From Candidatus Latescibacterota bacterium (lineage in GTDB: Bacteria > Latescibacterota > UBA2968 > UBA8231): a stretch of 55,704 bases of DNA. The DNA lies in NCBI GenBank assembly GCA_022819745.1, contig JAJEGS010000057.1, forward strand, positions 1 through 55,704. Direction: 5' to 3'. Position 1 is the first letter of the stretch. Each line of letters starts with the position of its first letter. Positions 16,889-24,803 of this stretch are shown here, in pieces. The notes under the pieces were generated by a model. That model did no database searches. It was not told the origin of the DNA and saw nothing but the letters and a program-made list of their open reading frames with translations. The translations under genes and the position numbers were made by a program.

Positions 16889-19186
16889 TTGAAAATAACA
16901 ACACCTAACAGAGTCATCGGCTGGACGATAGTTGTGCTGGGGTTGCTTGGCGGCTCGGTGACAGCGCAAGCGGCGACGCGCGTTGAAGTGCCCATTTTTG
17001 AGGGGGGTGCGGGACTAGACTTTTTCTTTTTTGCCGCCCGCGAATACGAAAAGGTCCGTCCCGATGTGCAGATTGATCTCTACGGCGATCCGCGCATTGC
17101 CGACAAGGTGCGGGTGCGGATTCTCGAAGGGACGTTCCCGGAAGTCAGCAATGCGGGTCTCAATTACTGGGCGCTGATCCGCAACGGCGAAATCCTGCCC
17201 CTCGACGACTTTTTGGACGGGCCGAGTTGGGACGGGGACCAGACGTGGCGCGAATCCTTCCTACCCGGGAGTCTCGACCGCTATGAGTACGAGGGCAAAA
17301 TCTACGGCATTCCCTTCCTCTACTCGGTTTACGCCGTTTGGTACAACAAGAACATGTTCGAAGAGCATGGCTGGGTACCGCCGCGCACTTGGGATGAGTT
17401 TTTCGCCCTCTGCGAGCAAATCCGCGCCGCAGGGGTCTGGCCGCTGGCCTTTCAGGGGCGCTATCCAGGCTATATCGGCGGCGTGACCGACAACGCCTAT
17501 TATCACCTCGCTGGCCGCGAGCGGTTCTACGAGCAGAAGGATCTAGTGCCGGGCAGTTTTGCCAATCCCGAATTTGTGACGGCGCTCGGGCTTATTCAGC
17601 GCACGGCGCAGGAGTACTTCCAGCCCGGTGCCCTCGGCATGAGCCACACCGAGGCGCAGCTCGAGTTTTTCTTGGGCCATACGGCGATGGTCTTTTGCGG
17701 GTCTTGGCTCAAAAGCGAGATGATGGGCAAAATCCCCGATGGCTTCCGCTTGGGAGCGTTTAATTTGCCCATAGTCGAAGGCGGGGCTGGCGAACCCGGT
17801 GCCATATATACTGGTGCCGGGTATTACTTTGTCTTCAAAAATAGCGCCCACCCAGAGTTGGGCGTGGATTTTTTGCGCTTTATGACCTCGCAGGAGATGG
17901 CGGGCACCTTTGCCGAGATGCGCGATGTTTTGGTGGCCGTTGATGGGGCGATGGAGGGGCGGACTAGCGAGGATTTGCAGGACTTGGTGGCGCTGGCACA
18001 GCAGGCGACTACGACCTACGGCACCGCTCCGGGTGAGGGCTTCCCGGAGATGGACCAGTTCCTCAACGACGTGCGCTTCAAGATCGTCAATGGGCAGATG
18101 ACGCCCGAGCAAGGGGCCAAAGAGCTGGAGTCGGCGGCTGAAGCGGTGCGCAACCGCAGCCAGCAACCCGACCAAATTACCATTCGCCACCTGTGGAAGC
18201 CCGCGCTGCTGTTGGGGCTGTTGGCGCTGGCGATGGGCTATTGGTTGTACACGACGGCGCGGCAATGGCGCGAGAGGCAGGCGGGCCAAGCTCCCCGGCC
18301 TACTAGTACTGTGCGTCTGCCTTGGACGGGGGTGGTGTTCTTCGTCGGTCCGGCCGCGGCGTTCTACACGCTTTTTGTAGTGGTGCCCAGCATCAAGTCC
18401 TTTGTCTGGAGTGCGATGCGCTGGGACGGGCTGACCGAGATGGCTTTCGTCGGGCTGTTGCACTTCCAGCGGCTGCTGTTTGAGAGCGATGAATTCTGGA
18501 TCGCGCTGTCGAACAATCTCTTCATCATGTTCATCATCCCGCTCTGCGTGTTGCCGCTGGCGCTTTTTCTGGCGGTGTGCATCAGCCGCGAGGTGGTCGG
18601 GGCTAAGCTCTTCCGCATCGTGTTCTTCTTTCCCAACATTCTCGGCGGGGTCGCGGCAACGCTGCTGTGGATGCACTTGTACAATCCGCAGGGTGGGCCG
18701 ATCAATACGGTATTGGTGGCCTTGGGCTTGGAGGGGTTTGAGGGGTTTGCTTGGCTAGCGCAGGACAATCTTTACTGGGCGCTGATACCCATGTCGATTT
18801 GGGGCGCGGCTGGGTTCAACATGGTGCTGTTTTTGGCGGCGATGGAGAGCATTCCGCAGAGCATGTACGAGGCAGCCGACATCGACGGGGCCTCGGCTTG
18901 GCGGCAGTTTTGGTCGATTACCGTGCCGCTGATTTGGGAGGTTTTGTCGATAGCGATTGTGTTTATGATCATCGGCGGGATGAAGGCGTTTGAGGTGATT
19001 TGGCTGTTGACCAATCAGCGGCCGACGACTGACAATCACGTGATTGGCACGCGGATGGTGCAGGCCATGTTTACTGAGTTCAAGGTGGGGGAGGCGACCG
19101 CGATTGCCGTGCTACTCTTTTTGATCGTCTTCTTTGGCACTACCGCAACCTTGCGCGCGATGAAGCGCGAAGCTGTGGAGTTTTGA
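16889..19186 (+). CDS. Fused sugar-binding protein and ABC permease (MalE-MalF-like chain)
   Basis: 765 residues from TTG 16889. Residues 1-29 are a signal peptide (VIGWTIVVLGLLGGSVTAQA). Residues about 30-420 form a family-1 extracellular solute-binding domain (VEVPIFEGGAGLDFFFFAAR, YGIPFLYSVYAVWYNKNMF, GHTAMVFCGSWLKSEMMG). Residues about 434-455 are a transmembrane segment (LWKPALLLGLLALAMGYWLY). Residues about 475-765 are a CUT1 MalF/UgpA-type permease with the coupling motif YEAADIDGASAWRQFWSITV near residue 659. The binding domain is thus covalently held at the outer face of its own channel. Binding domain fused to permease is established for some amino-acid ABC importers, and I regard it as rare among CUT1 sugar importers. 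No ATPase gene follows, so a shared MsmX/MalK-type ATPase encoded elsewhere is inferred. Confidence 0.88.
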   Translation: MKITTPNRVIGWTIVVLGLLGGSVTAQAATRVEVPIFEGGAGLDFFFFAAREYEKVRPDVQIDLYGDPRIADKVRVRILEGTFPEVSNAGLNYWALIRNGEILPLDDFLDGPSWDGDQTWRESFLPGSLDRYEYEGKIYGIPFLYSVYAVWYNKNMFEEHGWVPPRTWDEFFALCEQIRAAGVWPLAFQGRYPGYIGGVTDNAYYHLAGRERFYEQKDLVPGSFANPEFVTALGLIQRTAQEYFQPGALGMSHTEAQLEFFLGHTAMVFCGSWLKSEMMGKIPDGFRLGAFNLPIVEGGAGEPGAIYTGAGYYFVFKNSAHPELGVDFLRFMTSQEMAGTFAEMRDVLVAVDGAMEGRTSEDLQDLVALAQQATTTYGTAPGEGFPEMDQFLNDVRFKIVNGQMTPEQGAKELESAAEAVRNRSQQPDQITIRHLWKPALLLGLLALAMGYWLYTTARQWRERQAGQAPRPTSTVRLPWTGVVFFVGPAAAFYTLFVVVPSIKSFVWSAMRWDGLTEMAFVGLLHFQRLLFESDEFWIALSNNLFIMFIIPLCVLPLALFLAVCISREVVGAKLFRIVFFFPNILGGVAATLLWMHLYNPQGGPINTVLVALGLEGFEGFAWLAQDNLYWALIPMSIWGAAGFNMVLFLAAMESIPQSMYEAADIDGASAWRQFWSITVPLIWEVLSIAIVFMIIGGMKAFEVIWLLTNQRPTTDNHVIGTRMVQAMFTEFKVGEATAIAVLLFLIVFFGTTATLRAMKREAVEF

Positions 19187-19188
19187 GC

Positions 19189-20046
19189 ATGGCGGAACAA
19201 GATAAATTTTCCATTGCCAAACCTTTCGTCTATTTGGCACTGTGCGGCTATCTGACGGTTGTGGTCTATCCGATGCTGTGGCTGTTGTACACTTCGCTGA
19301 AGACCGACCGCGAGATTTTTCTCAATCCTTTCAGTCTGCCCGAGTTCGGCGATCTACAATGGATCAACTTTACCAATGCTTGGACTAAGGGGCACTTTGG
19401 CGACTACTTCTTCAACAGCGTCTTTTTGACCATCTCGACGGTGGCGGTTTCCATGCTGCTGGCGGCAATGGCGGCCTACGCGCTGGCTCGCTTTCGCTTC
19501 TTTGGCGTGCGGCCGATGTTTTTCTACTTCTTGGCCGGGCTGATGATTCCATTGCAACTGTCTATTGTGCCGCTCTTTTTTCAGATGAAGGACTTTGGGC
19601 TACTCAATTCGCGGCTGGGTATTCTGATAGTTTATGTGGCCTTTGGGATGCCGTTTGCCATCTTTATCCTCACGGGGTTTTTCAAGTCTTTGCCCTCTGG
19701 GTTACACGAGTCTGCGCTGATCGATGGGGCGGGGGAGTTTCGGGCGTTTTGGTCGATTATGCTGCCGTTGGCGCGGCCGGGGCTTATTACGGTGGGTATC
19801 TTCGCCTTTTTGGGAACTTGGAACGAGTTTTTCATGGCCTTTATGTTCCTGTCTGGGGAGGGGTCACAGGCGTTGCGCACGCTGCCGTTGGGGCTGGCCA
19901 ACATCACCATTGTTAGTCAGTATCGCAGCGATTGGGGGATGGCTTTTGCCGGGTTGGTGTTGATTATGGCTCCGACGATGCTGGTGTATGCGTTTTTGCA
20001 GCAATATCTGACGAAGGGGATTACTGTGGGGGCGCTTAAGGGGTAG
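19189..20046 (+). CDS. Sugar ABC transporter permease (MalG/UgpE-like)
   Basis: 285 residues from ATG 19189, two nt after the fused gene stops; an in-frame TTG at 19183 is less likely. Six hydrophobic segments are visible, with the EAA coupling loop HESALIDGAGEFRAFWSIML and the downstream LPLARPGLITVGIFAFLGTW typical of CUT1 family second permeases. It pairs with the permease half of the preceding fusion protein to form the heterodimeric channel in the inner membrane. The importer lacks a neighbouring ATPase gene. The substrate is probably a di- or oligosaccharide or polyol, by family. Confidence 0.9.
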   Translation: MAEQDKFSIAKPFVYLALCGYLTVVVYPMLWLLYTSLKTDREIFLNPFSLPEFGDLQWINFTNAWTKGHFGDYFFNSVFLTISTVAVSMLLAAMAAYALARFRFFGVRPMFFYFLAGLMIPLQLSIVPLFFQMKDFGLLNSRLGILIVYVAFGMPFAIFILTGFFKSLPSGLHESALIDGAGEFRAFWSIMLPLARPGLITVGIFAFLGTWNEFFMAFMFLSGEGSQALRTLPLGLANITIVSQYRSDWGMAFAGLVLIMAPTMLVYAFLQQYLTKGITVGALKG

Positions 20047-20129
20047 AGATGGTGAGGAGAGATACTTGAGAAACGCCCCCGACCTGGGGGAATCCAAATC
20101 AAATTGGACCACTCACTGAAGGTAGCCAC

Positions 20130-21259
20130 ATGAATAAAAAAGACGCTTTACATACAACTATCTCGGACCTTATAAGTCGAAAAGCCGAAGGTACGTATTG
20201 GGACTTCAAACGCGAGCATCACAAATGTAAATCTGATCTTATTCACGATATCCTATGCCTAGCTAATGCCAAACATACTGGTGATCGATTTTTGATATTT
20301 GGAGTTGATGATGAGTTTTCCTTGCACTCAATAGACAAGGATGACGGGCGACGAACCCAAGCAGATTTAGCAAATTTATTTAGCGCTAATGCCAATAAAT
20401 TTTTTCAATCTAGATTCCCGGAATTCTATCTGGAAGAAATCAAACTTGACGAGACATTGCTCGATATTCTGGTAATCGAAGATACTCCACATAAGCCTTA
20501 CTATCTCGTCGAAAGATATAAAAAATTTACGCTCATCATATTTACACACGCGTCTGTGACACGAACACCCCAGTAAAAGACGCTGCACAACCCCATGAGA
20601 TTGAACGAATGTGGCGCGAACGCTTCGGTTTGGATATGTCGCCTCTTGAAAGGGCCAAGCGGTATTTGGCCGAACCTGATTTATGGTTACCTCTAGTCGA
20701 AAATGATGGAAGTGACACAAACTTCTACTACACAGTTTTTCCTGAATTCATCTTAAGAGTCACTGACGAAGCAGCAGACCACATGGCTCACCATGAGGAA
20801 TGGACGCGCGGAGAGATTATTACTGACAATAATCATGCAGGATATTATGAACTACATTATCACCAGACTCGATTGGCCCGCATTCGTTACGCCAGTTTTG
20901 ATAATCACAAGAAATCAATGGTAGCACCAGACCGTAGGTATCGCGGAGCTGGATGTTTCTATTTCTATAAGGCTGACAGTATCAATTACGCTGTTCAAAA
21001 ATTTTACTCTACCATTTTCAAAGGGGACGATTCCGTGAGACTTTCCATAAGGGGCCAAGGGGAAGCCACTGATGAAGCACGCTCGCGATGGGGTCACTAT
21101 ATGAAGATCCCAGTACTTCGCCCGGGAGAATTGGAAGATTTCCTTGGTTCAGATGGAAAGTACGAGTCCTTAGAGACAAGCACAGACAAGGCTGAGCAGT
21201 ACCAGGCTTACCTTCGCAACCAACTCGACTTCGAGAATTGGCGTAATGGACTAGACTAA
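20130..21259 (+). pseudogene. AlbA_2/Schlafen-type protein interrupted by a frameshift
   Basis: The 5' frame (20130-20576, 148 residues) has the AlbA_2 domain: AEGTYWDFKREHHKCKSDLI, HDILCLANAKHTGDRFLIFG and a conserved ...HKPYYLVERYKKFTL. It then runs out in an unrelated tail. The family's expected continuation, HIYTRVCDTNTPVKDAAQ followed by PHEIERMWRERFGLD, is found without a gap in the other frame from about 20534 and joins the frame at 20609-21259. A 1-nt loss or 2-nt gain near 20531, just after a run of six A, therefore splits one gene of about 375 codons. It could be a real mutation or a sequencing error. AlbA_2 proteins are often accessory or defence-linked. The block is AT-rich compared with neighbours. 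Confidence 0.8.
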
Positions 21260-21438
21260 CGAGATTCATATTCGCGCAACTCTCCTTCTATGTCGGCAAT
21301 CTGGCTGCTCAGGGCCTCGTGTTGCGCCTTGACAATAAGTGGATGAACTCCATCGGTCTCGCCGAGGCTTTGCAAGGTCTGTGAAAACCTGTCTGCCTGC
21401 GCTTTGGTGAGCCGATATTGCCTTTCATTTTTGATCAT
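21256..21438 (-). CDS. Short antitoxin-like protein without its helix-turn-helix
   Basis: 60 residues from ATG 21438, which has GGGAGG upstream on the minus strand; a longer frame to 21489 is not supported. The sequence MIKNERQYRLTKAQADRFSQ followed by HPLIVKAQHEALSSQIADIE is the N-terminal region of a family of XRE antitoxins that normally continue into a DNA-binding domain. Here the protein stops at ELREYESR, and the gene end abuts the 3' end of the frameshifted AlbA_2 gene, so it may be a deletion remnant. Short versions also exist in nature, so function is uncertain. Confidence 0.6.
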   Translation of the reverse strand: MIKNERQYRLTKAQADRFSQTLQSLGETDGVHPLIVKAQHEALSSQIADIEGELREYESR

Positions 21439-21545
21439 TGGAAGCCTCCCAAGTCTATGCGATAATCCCTTTAGGTTCGATTCTCCCACAGTTCAGTATG
21501 GAATCGCTTCCACCTCTCTCGTACTCTCGTCTAGCCAAGACGCTG

Positions 21546-21944
21546 CTAAAAAATTTCTGGAAGGGCCGCTCGCAGCCACGTCAAGACCTCCTCAGCCGCT
21601 TGCCGCGCTTCCTTGGCATCGTCTTCAGTAGGGGTAAACGCATCGCCTGGATAGCGAATTTCTACGCCATAAGGCATCAGGAGGGAGAGTGCATCGCGGA
21701 GCTGTTCGGCATTGGCATGAATTGGAAGCACATGTTGCAGTAACAGCAGCAGGTCGTGTGTAAAAGGATGGGGATGCCCGTTACCTACGAGGAATGCCTT
21801 GAGCATTTTCTCGGCGGCCTGCTGGCAGTGAAAACATACCGTATCTAACGGGACCTGCTCGGCATTGAGGTTGTTGTCGGCATTGAGGAGATCGTTTTGG
21901 CCCTTAGCCAGCCACTGGCGAGCAAGTTCAGTCTCGGCGGACAT
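21546..21944 (-). CDS. hepT: HEPN-domain protein (HepT-like) of an MNT/HEPN toxin-antitoxin pair
   Basis: 132 residues, starting at ATG 21944 (MSAETELARQWLAKGQND). It is an all-helical HEPN protein of the PF05168 type: DTVCFHCQQAAEKMLKAFLV and HPFTHDLLLLLQHVLP are the hallmark helices. The RX4-6H ribonuclease motif of toxic HEPN proteins is not obvious, so an active nuclease is uncertain. It overlaps the upstream nucleotidyltransferase gene by 17 nt, the standard MNT-HEPN operon. In characterised pairs MntA modifies and neutralises HepT. Confidence 0.85.
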   Translation of the reverse strand: MSAETELARQWLAKGQNDLLNADNNLNAEQVPLDTVCFHCQQAAEKMLKAFLVGNGHPHPFTHDLLLLLQHVLPIHANAEQLRDALSLLMPYGVEIRYPGDAFTPTEDDAKEARQAAEEVLTWLRAALPEIF

Positions 21945-22254
21945 AGACGGTTTTGCCCTCGCGCAGCGCAGTGGAAACAAAAGAAAGAGGCGACTGTTGG
22001 CCTTTTTCTATTTCGTCCGGGGTATATACCAGCAAGTCCATGCCGAATGGATACGGGCGTAGCGATTTATAGAGGGCGCGGCTGCGCTTGAAGCGCGGCA
22101 GGTCGCTTGGGGCGATCACGAGTAAATCGACATCGCTGTGCTCGGTAGCCTCGCCTCGGGCATAGGAGCCGAATAGGATGACCTGCTCGGCGTCTGCTTG
22201 GCGACCAATGCGCTCGGCGACGCGCCGTATCTCTTGCTCTCCGATTTTATTCAT
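21928..22254 (-). CDS. mntA: MNT-type nucleotidyltransferase antitoxin
   Basis: 108 residues with the minimal nucleotidyltransferase motif VILFGSYARGEATEHSDVDL (Gly-Ser, then Asp-x-Asp) and the third acidic residue in PFGMDLLVYTPDE. It transfers nucleotides from ATP to its HEPN partner in characterised systems. It is translated first in the pair, and its 3' end overlaps hepT. It is divergent from vapB, with 129 nt between. Confidence 0.88.
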   Translation of the reverse strand: MNKIGEQEIRRVAERIGRQADAEQVILFGSYARGEATEHSDVDLLVIAPSDLPRFKRSRALYKSLRPYPFGMDLLVYTPDEIEKGQQSPLSFVSTALREGKTVYVRRD

Positions 22255-22383
22255 CGGAAACCTCTCAAATCCTAAGTTTTTTTAGAGGATAGCATGGCGA
22301 CTAGGGGCCGTCAATCTTCTATCTTGCCCGCGTCATCTGTTTGCGATTAGTTTATGTGTAACTATATGTGTCGGAGGTAACAC

Positions 22384-22584
22384 ATGGCGACAAACTTGGC
22401 GATAGACCCAGAGCTGCTCGATAGGGCACTGGAAGTCGGCGGCGAGAAAACGAAGAAGGCGACCGTCAACCGCGCCTTGCAGGAGTTTATTGCGCGCCGA
22501 GAGCAGGAACGGCTCTTAGAGCTTTTTGGCAAATTCGACTGGGACGACAGCTTTGACTACAAACGCGAACGGAGCCGTGGGTGA
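22384..22584 (+). CDS. vapB: VapB-type antitoxin
   Basis: 66 residues: MATNLAIDPELLDRALEVG and TKKATVNRALQEFIARREQ form the ribbon-helix-helix-like DNA-binding part (DUF2191/VapB family). The acidic C-terminus (LFGKFDWDDSFDYK) wraps the toxin in relatives. GGAGGT precedes the ATG. The stop overlaps the GTG start of vapC, the usual translational coupling. It probably represses its own promoter, located in 22255-22383. Confidence 0.88.
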   Translation: MATNLAIDPELLDRALEVGGEKTKKATVNRALQEFIARREQERLLELFGKFDWDDSFDYKRERSRG

Positions 22585-22988
22585 CGTTGTTTGTCGATAC
22601 GAGCGTCTGGTCGCTGGCTTTGCGACGGGATACGGCACCCGAAGGACCCGAGGTCCAACGCCTGCGAGAGGCGCTCGGTGGTGGCGAAGCAATTTACACG
22701 ACCGGAATCGTCTTACAGGAGTTATTGCAGGGTTTTCGGGGGCCGAAAGCCAAAGCGCGGATCGTCGAACGGTTCGGGGCACTCGCCATGATTGTGCCAG
22801 TGCGCGACGACTACATTGACGCAGCCGAGTTGCGCAACAAGTGTCGCCGCCACGGCATTCAGGTTGGAACCATTGACGCACTATTTGCCCAGCTATGTAT
22901 TCGCCACAAACTGATTATGTTGGCGACTGACCTCGATTTCGGCCACATGACAAAGTGGACGTCGCTTCAGCTCTGGTGCCCCCCATGA
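22581..22988 (+). CDS. vapC: VapC PIN-domain ribonuclease toxin
   Basis: 135 residues from GTG 22581, overlapping the vapB stop by 4 nt. The PIN fold is recognisable by its four acidic positions: the Asp in TLFVDTSVWSLAL, the Glu in GIVLQELLQGF, the Asp in VGTIDALFAQLC and the Asp in MLATDLDFGHM. VapC toxins cut tRNA or rRNA when VapB is degraded. All catalytic residues are present, so it appears intact. Confidence 0.92.
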   Translation: MTLFVDTSVWSLALRRDTAPEGPEVQRLREALGGGEAIYTTGIVLQELLQGFRGPKAKARIVERFGALAMIVPVRDDYIDAAELRNKCRRHGIQVGTIDALFAQLCIRHKLIMLATDLDFGHMTKWTSLQLWCPP

Positions 22989-23064
22989 TCTTGGACACTC
23001 TCCTGCATGTCGTGCAAAAGACGAGTTAGCCAGCCCGTCTTTTTCCCGGAACTAACCATTAATC

Positions 23065-24042
23065 CTACACCGCTTGCCCCGTAGTAGAATTGACGCGGCG
23101 GAAGATGTGGATGAGTCTGTTGCGCGTCGCTTGCGTCAGCGGCGGGCGGGCGAAAGATGCGAGGTTGGCGTCGAGGTGGGCGGCGTTGCCCGTGCCGGAG
23201 AGGACGACGTGGACACCCGGCTCGTCGCGGCAGAAGCGGTAGGCGGCATCGGGTAGGGATGGGGCTTCGGCCAGCAGGAAGTCGGGGAAGGCGTCGAGGC
23301 TTCGACGACTCGACTGAGCTCGCCGAAGTCCTGAGCTCAGCCGAAGGTCGGCGGGGTCGATTTGTCTCTTTTCGACGAGAGCGTCGGTGAATGCGCGCAG
23401 GTTGTCGGGGTGGCTAAGCGCCTTGCGGACGGCAAACATGATTTGGATGCCGACGTTTTGCGCGATGGCTTGTGCGAAGACGTTGGCGCGGGCGGTCTGG
23501 TTGAGCAGATTGAAGCCGACCATTAGGACATCCCACAGGTCGTCGGCGAGAGCCTGCTGGAGCATGGTGTGTTCGAAGTCTTCGTTGAACATTTCGCTGA
23601 GGCCGACAAAGCGTATTTTGCCCTGCTGCTGCGCCTTTTGCAGCGCGGGATAGATGTCGTTGACGAGATAGGCGTAGTCTTGCGGCACGACGCCGTGGAG
23701 ATTGTAGAGGTCGATGTAGTCGGTGCCTAGGTTCTTTAGGCTTTGGTCGAGGCTGGCTTGCAAGGTGTTGGGTGTGACCTGTTCATTGCGGGTGGATTTT
23801 TTGGTGGAGAGGACGACGGAGGAGCGGTTGCGGCCCTGCAGGGCTTGGCCGATGATGGCTTCAGTGCCGTAGCCTTCGGCCGTGTCGATGAAGTTGACGC
23901 CGTGGTCTAAGGCGCGGCGGACGAGGTCGGCGGATTGAGCGTCGGTTAGGCCGATGTTGCGCCCGATTCGGCTGTGGCCGCCAGCGCCCAAGCCCATGCG
24001 CGAGACGGTTAGGTTGGTGCGGCCTAAGATGGTAGTTTGCAT
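23065..24042 (-). CDS. Aldo/keto reductase family oxidoreductase
   Basis: 325 residues. The AKR barrel is recognised from LGRTNLTVSRMGLGAGGHSR, then GVNFIDTAEGYGTEAIIGQA (catalytic Asp and Tyr), then VLSTKK with the catalytic Lys, and NLGTDYIDLYNLHGV. These NADPH-dependent enzymes reduce carbonyls or oxidise sugars. Near residue 235-250 an unusual stretch, LRLSSGLRRAQSSRRSLD, is encoded by a 27-bp repeat shared with the neighbouring tesA gene and looks like an in-frame insertion in a loop. It is monocistronic, divergent from tesA. Substrate unknown. Confidence 0.88.
   Translation of the reverse strand: MQTTILGRTNLTVSRMGLGAGGHSRIGRNIGLTDAQSADLVRRALDHGVNFIDTAEGYGTEAIIGQALQGRNRSSVVLSTKKSTRNEQVTPNTLQASLDQSLKNLGTDYIDLYNLHGVVPQDYAYLVNDIYPALQKAQQQGKIRFVGLSEMFNEDFEHTMLQQALADDLWDVLMVGFNLLNQTARANVFAQAIAQNVGIQIMFAVRKALSHPDNLRAFTDALVEKRQIDPADLRLSSGLRRAQSSRRSLDAFPDFLLAEAPSLPDAAYRFCRDEPGVHVVLSGTGNAAHLDANLASFARPPLTQATRNRLIHIFRRVNSTTGQAV
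23304..23330. repeat. Dispersed 27-bp repeat, copy 1 (inside aldo/keto reductase gene)
   Basis: The 27 bases from GACGACTCGACTG to GCCGAAGTC are identical to 24210-24236. The surrounding CTTCGAC...CTGAGCTCAGCCGAAG makes this copy part of a longer partly palindromic element centred on GAGCTC. It lies in frame in the host gene. Confidence 0.85.
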
Positions 24043-24097
24043 GAAGGCTCCGGGGTGTAGTTTAGGGGAGATGTTAATATAGGAGCAGGCTCAGACC

Positions 24098-24125
24098 TTG
24101 ACCACGACGGGGTCTTTGGTAGAAT
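24098..24125 (+). promoter_or_regulatory. Possible promoter of tesA
   Basis: TTGACC (24098-24103) and TAGAAT (24120-24125) are 16 nt apart, ending 12 nt before the tesA ATG. The short leader and the absence of a good ribosome site make this a weak call. Confidence 0.3.
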
Positions 24126-24137
24126 TGACGTGACTTT

Positions 24138-24803
24138 ATGAAACGAAAAGTGAAATACATCGCATTGGTCTTGGCATTACTCGGCGGCAGTGTCTATGCC
24201 GAAGAAGCGGACGACTCGACTGAGCTCGCCGAAGTCTCCAGCCGCGTCATTCTCTTTTTTGGCGATAGCTTGACTGCTGGCTATGGACTCGACCGCGAAC
24301 AGGCCTTCCCGGCCTTGGTGCAGGCGCGGATCGATTCGCTCGGCTGGAACTTTGAGGTCTTCAATGCTGGGCTTGGCGGAGAGACTTCAGCCGGGGGATT
24401 GCGCCGCATTGACTGGCTGTTGCGCCGTCCCATCGACGTCTTCGTCCTCGAATTAGGGGCCAACGACGGCCTGCGCGGCATAGACCCCAAAGACACTCAC
24501 GCCAACCTGCAGCAAATCGTCGAGCGGGTGAAAGCGAAGAACCCCGAAGTAGCCCTAGTTATCGCCGGGATGCAGATGCCGCCCAATATGGGTGCGGAAT
24601 ACACAGGGGCGTTTGCGGCGATTTTCCCTGCGTTGGCAGAGAAAAACGACGCGGCCTTGATCCCCTTTTTGTTAGAAGGTGTGGGCGACCAACCCGCGCT
24701 GAATCTGCCCGATGGCAACCACCCCAACGTCGAAGGCCACCAGATCGTCGCCGAAACCGTGTGGGCGACGCTGGGGCCGGTGTTGGAGGAGTTGCGCCGC
24801 TAG
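24138..24803 (+). CDS. tesA: Periplasmic GDSL esterase/lysophospholipase, TesA-like
   Basis: 221 residues with a signal peptide (MKRKVKYIALVLALLGGSVYA). The SGNH-hydrolase blocks are all present: GDS in VILFFGDSLTAGYGL (nucleophile Ser), the Gly in GLGGETSAGG, the Asn in LELGANDGLRG and the Asp/His pair in LPDGNHPNVEGHQ. TesA is a broad esterase, thioesterase and lysophospholipase of the periplasm. Between the signal peptide and the first strand is DDSTELAEV, encoded by a 27-bp repeat also found in the neighbouring gene. It converges with ybbP and overlaps it by 4 nt at the stop codons. In E. coli tesA is also next to ybbAP. Confidence 0.92.
   Translation: MKRKVKYIALVLALLGGSVYAEEADDSTELAEVSSRVILFFGDSLTAGYGLDREQAFPALVQARIDSLGWNFEVFNAGLGGETSAGGLRRIDWLLRRPIDVFVLELGANDGLRGIDPKDTHANLQQIVERVKAKNPEVALVIAGMQMPPNMGAEYTGAFAAIFPALAEKNDAALIPFLLEGVGDQPALNLPDGNHPNVEGHQIVAETVWATLGPVLEELRR
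24210..24236. repeat. Dispersed 27-bp repeat, copy 2 (inside tesA)
   Basis: Exact copy of 23304-23330 in the same DNA orientation. It encodes DDSTELAEV directly after the signal peptide of TesA, in frame and at a position that should tolerate insertions. Confidence 0.85.

Noticed and set aside
17543..18676. Long antisense open frame (377 codons) opposite the transporter fusion
   Set aside because: The plus-strand gene has clear domains. The antisense frame is His/Arg/Gln-rich low-complexity sequence expected from GC-rich codon shadows.
21470..21490. GGTTCGATTCTCCC resembling a tRNA T-arm
   Set aside because: The flanking bases do not form the required 5-bp T-stem, and no anticodon or acceptor arms are found.
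24090..24135. Minus-strand peptide VNSTKDPVVVKV resembling the end of the aldo/keto reductase (VNSTTGQAV)
   Set aside because: Only four residues are shared, too few to claim a duplicated gene end.
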